Positions 6,257 through 9,427 of a DNA stretch of 9,427 nt are shown in pieces (position 1 is the stretch's first letter; the number at the start of each line of letters is the position of its first letter). The stretch lies in NCBI GenBank assembly GCA_031287585.1, contig JAITST010000279.1, positions 1 to 9,427 on the forward strand, written 5' to 3'. The translations under genes and the position numbers were made by a program. The notes under the pieces are model-generated. The model searched no databases. It was not told the DNA's origin and saw only the letters and a list, made by a program, of their open reading frames with translations. Source of the stretch: Planctomycetaceae bacterium. GTDB lineage: Bacteria; Planctomycetota; Planctomycetia; Pirellulales; Thermoguttaceae.

Positions 6257-6761
6257 TAAAATATGCAAACCCGTCCGTGCTTCAGCCGACGAATGAGCGG
6301 ACTTTTACCAATATACCATACATCCATTAAAATCAATAACTACCCGCTCAATCGCCAAACTCAATATGCCACCTGTACGGTTTTCGTAAAACGTATGATA
6401 CTTGACTATACAAACATCCGTCCGCGTTATGAATTGGCAACTGCTAAAAAACATTCTTTCGTTTAGTAAGTTTCTAATTTTACGGGGACTTGCTGTTTTT
6501 AGTCGGTAGGTTTTGGAAGATGTCTATGATTAAAACACAACCACTCTTCAAAAAATACTTGAAAAAATTTCTGTCGCCACCGCCGCATTTCCACCCTGTT
6601 AATCCCGCCTCACCTGTTCATTGTCACAAAATATCGCAGGTTGCCCCCATTTTTTCCTTAAAAATGCGTAATTTACCCCCTAATTTTCACATTATCCAAA
6701 GTTTTATGCAAAAAAAATGAAAATTTCTGTTGAGGGGGATTCATAGACGAAAAAAAAACTG
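6257..6761. other. Gene-poor intergenic stretch
   Basis: About 500 bases between the divergent VanZ gene and the next operon. Short plus-strand frames at 6263-6466 and 6490-6720 exist, but they lack Shine-Dalgarno sites and have no recognisable domains. I see no tRNA, no strong hairpin and no long repeat. C- and G-runs of five occur at about 6643, 6675 and 6734. It could hold a small RNA, but nothing in the sequence demands one. Confidence 0.4.
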
Positions 6762-6767
6762 TATAAT
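6762..6767 (+). promoter_or_regulatory. Candidate -10 box of the 76-residue/150-residue gene pair
   Basis: A perfect TATAAT after an A-run (6751-6758). No good -35 hexamer lies 16-18 bases upstream. Transcription would begin near 6774, giving a leader of about 74 bases that contains a short 6-bp hairpin (6783-6799). Confidence 0.45.
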
Positions 6768-6847
6768 AGTGTCCTGTGTTCTTGGCGATGAGTTCGTCAG
6801 GATTTTGTTTGAATTCAAATTTGGGTAATTCATAGGAAAAAGTAACG

Positions 6848-7078
6848 ATGAGTAACGACCAACAAAATTATCCCTTTGTTCAACGGCGTGGAATGAATCC
6901 CGGCGCGCCTCCACCAGGTGTCGAGCGTCGGTCTTTTTCTAACTGTTACGACGGTCTCTCGCCGGAGGCACAGGAATTGGCTGGTGCGATTGACCAGTAT
7001 AAATTGCAGAATCGTAGGCGTTTTATAACTTACGAAGAGATGTTGTCGGTTATATTGTCGCTGGGATACAGTAAGTAA
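6848..7078 (+). CDS. Small conserved hypothetical protein
   Basis: A 76-residue soluble protein starting at ATG 6848 with AGGA ten bases upstream (6834-6837). The N-terminal 30 residues are Pro/Gly-rich and probably disordered (NPGAPPPGVERR). The rest, from about 33, reads as two helices: LSPEAQELAGAIDQYKLQNRRR and ITYEEMLSVILSLGY. From memory, proteins ending in a very similar NRRRFITYEEML-x-V-x-x-x-LGY pattern are common in planctomycetes, with no assigned function. It is followed after 11 bases by a membrane-protein gene, so the two form an operon under the -10 box at 6762. A regulatory or adaptor role is possible, but nothing visible shows it. Confidence 0.82.
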   Translation: MSNDQQNYPFVQRRGMNPGAPPPGVERRSFSNCYDGLSPEAQELAGAIDQYKLQNRRRFITYEEMLSVILSLGYSK

Positions 7079-7083
7079 AGAGG
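7079..7083 (+). promoter_or_regulatory. Shine-Dalgarno selecting a TTG start
   Basis: AGAGG with six bases to the TTG at 7090, placed directly after the stop of the preceding gene (TAA at 7076-7078). No in-frame ATG occurs until well inside the protein, after the first membrane segment. Confidence 0.6.
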
Positions 7084-7089
7084 CGACTT

Positions 7090-7542
7090 TTGACAACGCT
7101 TGAGATAGTTATTGCGCTGCTTGTGTTTTTTGTGTTGCTATTTTTTATTTTGGCGGCACGTGCAGAGGTAAGTGGTACTATTCGGGGCGGTGTCGTTTGT
7201 GACGGCGTAGTTTGCTGGAGCGGTTTTAGCGGTCAACAGCGGCGACGGCGGCGTTTGATAACGGTACTGGGTTTCCTGACGGCGTGTTTGATGGTAGTAG
7301 GGGCGTTTGCCGACCCGCACGAATCAACATTATTTTTTTTGACGTGTTGGTCTGTGGTTATATTTTTCCTGTTGTGGATAATTTTACTGGGAGTGATTGA
7401 CTACCTGTTAGTCAAGACACAATTCAAGTTGGCTAGCGCCAGCGAGAAAATAGAAGGGATACTGATTGACTACCAGTTAAAACGGGAATTGAAAGGAAAA
7501 AACACGACTAAACAGGAAACCAAACAAGAAGACGAAAAATAA
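7090..7542 (+). CDS. Hypothetical three-helix membrane protein with charged tail
   Basis: A 150-residue protein of unknown function translated from a TTG codon (AGAGG six bases upstream). Transmembrane segments are predicted at about 4-22, 56-73 and 80-107. A Cys-containing loop (GGVVCDGVVCWSGFSGQQ, 33-50) and a five-arginine run (51-55) separate the first two. Residues about 108-150 form a highly charged Lys/Glu-rich tail, probably cytoplasmic and helical at first (KLASASEKIEGILIDYQLKREL). The positive-inside rule places the Arg cluster in the cytoplasm. It is the second gene after the 76-residue protein (11-base gap). Its stop codon is only two bases before tRNA-Ala, so the operon transcript may contain the tRNA. 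The preference for TTG over ATG reflects the absence of ATG in the open part of the frame before the first helix. Confidence 0.75.
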   Translation: MTTLEIVIALLVFFVLLFFILAARAEVSGTIRGGVVCDGVVCWSGFSGQQRRRRRLITVLGFLTACLMVVGAFADPHESTLFFLTCWSVVIFFLLWIILLGVIDYLLVKTQFKLASASEKIEGILIDYQLKRELKGKNTTKQETKQEDEK

Positions 7543-7544
7543 AA

Positions 7545-7617
7545 GGGGTCATAGCTCAGTTGGGAGAGCACCGCGTTTGCAACGCGGGGGTCGTCGGTTC
7601 AAGTCCGTCTGGCTCCA
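7545..7617 (+). tRNA. trnA: tRNA-Ala (anticodon TGC)
   Basis: A 73-base cloverleaf. The acceptor GGGGTCA pairs with TGGCTCC and includes the G3-U70 wobble pair that identifies alanine tRNAs; the discriminator is A. The anticodon arm CCGCG-TTTGCAA-CGCGG carries TGC. The T arm (GTCGG-TTCAAGT-CCGTC) has one T-T mismatch at the second pair. CCA is not encoded. It starts two bases after the stop of the upstream membrane-protein gene, and an integrase remnant begins 99 bases downstream. Confidence 0.96.
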
Positions 7618-7680
7618 CTTTGATTAAATACTTGTATGACAAGGGGTTGCGTAGAGGTGATTGGGTTAAAATTATTTTAG

Positions 7681-7716
7681 TGTGTACTCGATTTTTACCA
7701 ATGTGTACTCGATTTT
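7681..7716 (+). repeat. Two 15-base direct repeats before the integrase remnant
   Basis: TGTGTACTCGATTTT occurs exactly at 7681-7695 and 7702-7716, a spacing of 21 bases (two helical turns), with the second copy ending at the ATG of the integrase remnant. Such spacing would suit two arm-type integrase or regulator binding sites on one DNA face; this is inference. Confidence 0.7.
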
Positions 7717-8055
7717 ATGTCTCACGTACCTAAATACAGACACCACAAGTCCCGTAATAGGGGATTTAGCGAACATAACGGAAAATGGGTTTACTTTCCC
7801 GGCGCATATAATTCTCCCGAATCGAAAAGGGCTTATGCCGCGTTTTTACACAGTATTGCTGCCCCGTCAGATGAACCCGTCACTCTCATTAAGGGGCAAG
7901 ATGTTACTATTGAGTTTCTTTGTACTGCCTTTTTGGAATATGCACTATTCCATTACCAGAAACACGGCAGAACAACCGGTCGTAAGCAGTTGGGTATCGA
8001 AGCGTCACAGACGTGGCCGGGTCACGCGAATTTAAGTACAACTGAGCATTTCTAA
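7717..8055 (+). pseudogene. Internally deleted tyrosine recombinase (integrase) remnant
   Basis: The 112-codon frame joins two ends of a phage-type integrase. Residues 1-88 look like the N-terminal part of planctomycete tyrosine recombinases: a basic YRHHKSRNRG start, then NGKWVYFPGAYNSPESKRAYAAFL, and after a linker a DVTIEFLCTAFLEYALFHYQKHGRTTG core-binding helix region. From about residue 89 the sequence jumps to LGIEASQTWPGHANLSTTEHF, which resembles the end of such enzymes, where LGHA-x-x-x-TT precedes the catalytic tyrosine. The roughly 200-residue catalytic core with the Arg-Lys-His-x-x-Arg residues is absent. LGHA has become PGHA, and the expected Tyr position after TTE holds H-F. The protein cannot be an active recombinase. 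There is no Shine-Dalgarno. Its place just after tRNA-Ala fits the relic of an element integrated at that tRNA. A small DNA-binding product is possible but unproven. Confidence 0.65.
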
Positions 8056-8064
8056 AAACCACAA

Positions 8065-8178
8065 TTTTAACCGCAGAGTTCGCAGAGATTTTATTTTGAA
8101 AATCTTTTGTAATGATTTATAATAGAATAAGTTGCAAAAAATACTCCTCCGCGACTCTTTGCGTCCTCCGCGTTAAAG
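8065..8178. mobile_element. MITE-like inverted-repeat element of the CGCAGAG type
   Basis: The left end (8065-8087) contains TTTTAACCGCAGAGTTCGCAG. The right end (8157-8178) is its imperfect inverse complement, which reads CTTTAACGCGGAGGACGCAA from the other strand; the core aligns with about four mismatches and one gap. The right end continues inward with a second GCGGAG unit (8146-8156). The 114-base element has an AT-rich centre with a small hairpin (8087-8104) and no coding potential. Short dispersed sequences with CCGCAGAG/CGCAGAG steps are known to me from many genomes, including planctomycetes and cyanobacteria. No target-site duplication is obvious. Confidence 0.5.
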
Positions 8179-8467
8179 AAGAGTTTTTAGAGATTTTCAT
8201 AAACAAATGATAACCACCTGCTTATCAATGAATTTGTGGAACAAGAAACCTTATTTTTACAAAAAAACACATCAGTAGCAATGGACGTTCACCCAAACAT
8301 AACCTCATTACCTCATTGTTGTTCGCACAAAGAAAAAACGAAAACAACGTGACTATCATTCCTCACAAAATTCTTCTGATTTTCGTCTTGATTCAATTCG
8401 TTCTATTTCGTACTCTCACCGTGTTGGCGGTTTGGCTTGCTCTTTTCACTTGAATACCACTTCTCAC
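8179..8467. other. Non-coding stretch upstream of the surface protein
   Basis: About 290 bases with no convincing gene. The frame of the downstream surface protein stays open back to 8303 (stop at 8300-8302) without an ATG, so a longer start at TTG 8450 or TTG 8432 cannot be fully excluded. A weak promoter-like pair, TTGATT (8388-8393) and TACTCT (8411-8416), has a 17-base spacer. Confidence 0.35.
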
Positions 8468-9427
8468 ATGAACTACATAAATTTGTTTTCGGCTTTTGTT
8501 GTTTCGGTTTGTCAATCGGTTCGTCAATTGATTGCTTCAATTGACCGTTGGGTTGCTTGTCAACATTCTTCTTCGTTCCCGCATGAGCGGTCGCGGGGTT
8601 TGATGATTGAGCCGCTTGAATCGCGTGAGTTGTTGGCTGCCAACATTTTAGATTTTGCTGTTTATGCGTCGCCCGGTAACGATGCTATTGTTACTTTCGA
8701 CTTGTCAACTTACAAAAACGAGACGATGGTTTTCGATGTTACCGCTTATTCTGACGGTGCATTTGACCCGGGTGCTATTACTATTTTGGGGTCAAACGGT
8801 CAGTCGATTTCACCGTCATCAATCTCTACCGATTCAACCACTATCAGCACCGGTCGTTTTTCGTTGTCCGGCGGAACTTATACACTTAAAGTTTTGTCTG
8901 ATAACGGCACGTTTGGCAACTTCAATCTTTCACTCGCGGTCGCGGACGATGTTGAGAGTAACAGAACCACATACGATCCGACCTTGAAAGACTTAATCAC
9001 TGTTACACTCGCACAAAACTCTCGTATTGACTGGTATGGTTATCTAACCAATGTTTATCCGCATTTGATTGCGAAGTACGGTGCGGATGCTTTCAAGGGC
9101 AATTTGCTTATGCGGTTTCCAGAGATGGATATGAACGGTGATGGTGTCGTCGACAACAGCGACAAGGAACTCGCGATTGCGGTTGCAAACAGCGTAAACG
9201 GCGGTAATGTTGCTGATATACCATTGAAGACGGCGGTTATTACTACGTCGAAAACTACAACGCCGACGATTATTGATATCGACGGTCCCGCGATTACGAT
9301 TGCGTTACGTGACGATACCGGTTCCAGTCAAAGCGACAAACTCACAACCGACCCGACGCTCAATGTAACAATCACCGACCCGCGAACAATTAAATCTGTT
9401 CAAGTTTCGATGGACGATGGACAATCG
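8468..9427 (+). CDS. Planctomycete surface/extracellular protein with LEP-x5-LLA motif and dockerin-like Ca loop (partial)
   Basis: 320 codons are open to the right edge; the C-terminus is missing. The motif IEPLESRELLA at 47-57 matches the planctomycete-specific LEPR-XLL N-terminal sorting signal found in large exported proteins; the preceding 46 residues are the usual long, variable leader. Residues about 60-160 are a beta-rich Ser/Thr domain (VTAYSDGAFDPGAITILG, ISTGRFSLSGGTYTLKVL). Residues 211-241 form a helix-loop-helix with the calcium-loop residues D221, N223, D225, D229 and D232 (MDMNGDGVVDNSD), as in one half of a dockerin type I repeat. From about 267 a new Ig-like or cadherin-like beta domain begins (IIDIDGPAITIALRDDTGSS). 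The ATG at 8468 has no Shine-Dalgarno. The role is probably cell-surface adhesion or scaffolding, inferred from architecture. Confidence 0.85.
   Translation, partial: MNYINLFSAFVVSVCQSVRQLIASIDRWVACQHSSSFPHERSRGLMIEPLESRELLAANILDFAVYASPGNDAIVTFDLSTYKNETMVFDVTAYSDGAFDPGAITILGSNGQSISPSSISTDSTTISTGRFSLSGGTYTLKVLSDNGTFGNFNLSLAVADDVESNRTTYDPTLKDLITVTLAQNSRIDWYGYLTNVYPHLIAKYGADAFKGNLLMRFPEMDMNGDGVVDNSDKELAIAVANSVNGGNVADIPLKTAVITTSKTTTPTIIDIDGPAITIALRDDTGSSQSDKLTTDPTLNVTITDPRTIKSVQVSMDDGQS

Noticed and set aside
6263..6720. Two short plus-strand open frames (67 and 76 codons) in the intergenic stretch.
   Set aside because: No Shine-Dalgarno, no domain or repeat, and low-complexity AT-driven composition; they look like chance frames.
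3420..6740. Recurrent GGGGG or CCCCC runs in intergenic regions (about 3420, 4139, 4436, 6643, 6734), considered as a shared regulatory motif.
   Set aside because: Flanks and distances to promoters differ between sites and strands; with five short runs, chance cannot be excluded.
7631..7643. Hairpin CTTGT-ATG-ACAAG after tRNA-Ala as terminator.
   Set aside because: Only five pairs and followed by GGGGTTGCG rather than a T-run.

Overview
The window looks like a moderately AT-rich chromosomal segment of a planctomycete (Planctomycetota). This is inferred from protein character, not from a marker gene. The supporting signs are a secreted DUF4159-type protein with an N-terminal alpha/alpha-toroid, a surface protein with an LEP-x5-LLA sorting motif and a calcium-loop (dockerin-like) segment, a Tat-exported Gfo/Idh-type oxidoreductase start, small basic and membrane proteins of the kind common in planctomycetes, and a secreted Cys-Glu-Pro repeat protein.

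Layout. Positions 1-129 (minus) hold the start of a Tat-signal oxidoreductase with a promoter at 223-251. Positions 345-758 (minus) encode ArfB, a GGQ-type ribosome-rescue hydrolase. Positions 822-3224 (minus) encode an 800-residue secreted toroid plus tandem DUF4159-like protein. A tRNA-Glu(TTC) lies just upstream at 3285-3356, with its own promoter. Positions 3608-4117 (minus) encode a secreted protein with 27 cysteines in 169 residues, followed by an intrinsic terminator. After a 375-base divergent intergenic region, a strong sigma70-like promoter (4462-4489) drives a two-gene unit: a 59-residue basic protein, then an MBL-fold hydrolase with a C-terminal winged-helix-like tail. A VanZ-family membrane protein (5800-6201, minus) converges on it with a 10-base gap. 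A gene-poor stretch (6202-6847) carries adjacent palindromes and a -10 box. It leads into a second two-gene unit (76 and 150 residues, the latter starting with TTG) that ends two bases before a tRNA-Ala(TGC) at 7545-7617.

Positions 7618-8467 look like the scar of a mobile element. Next to the tRNA are two 15-base direct repeats and a 112-codon frame that joins the N-terminal part of a tyrosine recombinase directly to its last residues, with the catalytic core missing. A 114-base MITE-like inverted-repeat element follows. From 8468 a large surface protein gene runs off the right edge.

No complete new defence or mobile system is visible. The best candidates for follow-up are the cysteine-rich repeat protein, the deleted integrase at the tRNA-Ala locus, the two small planctomycete-type operons, and the near-leaderless DUF4159 gene behind tRNA-Glu.
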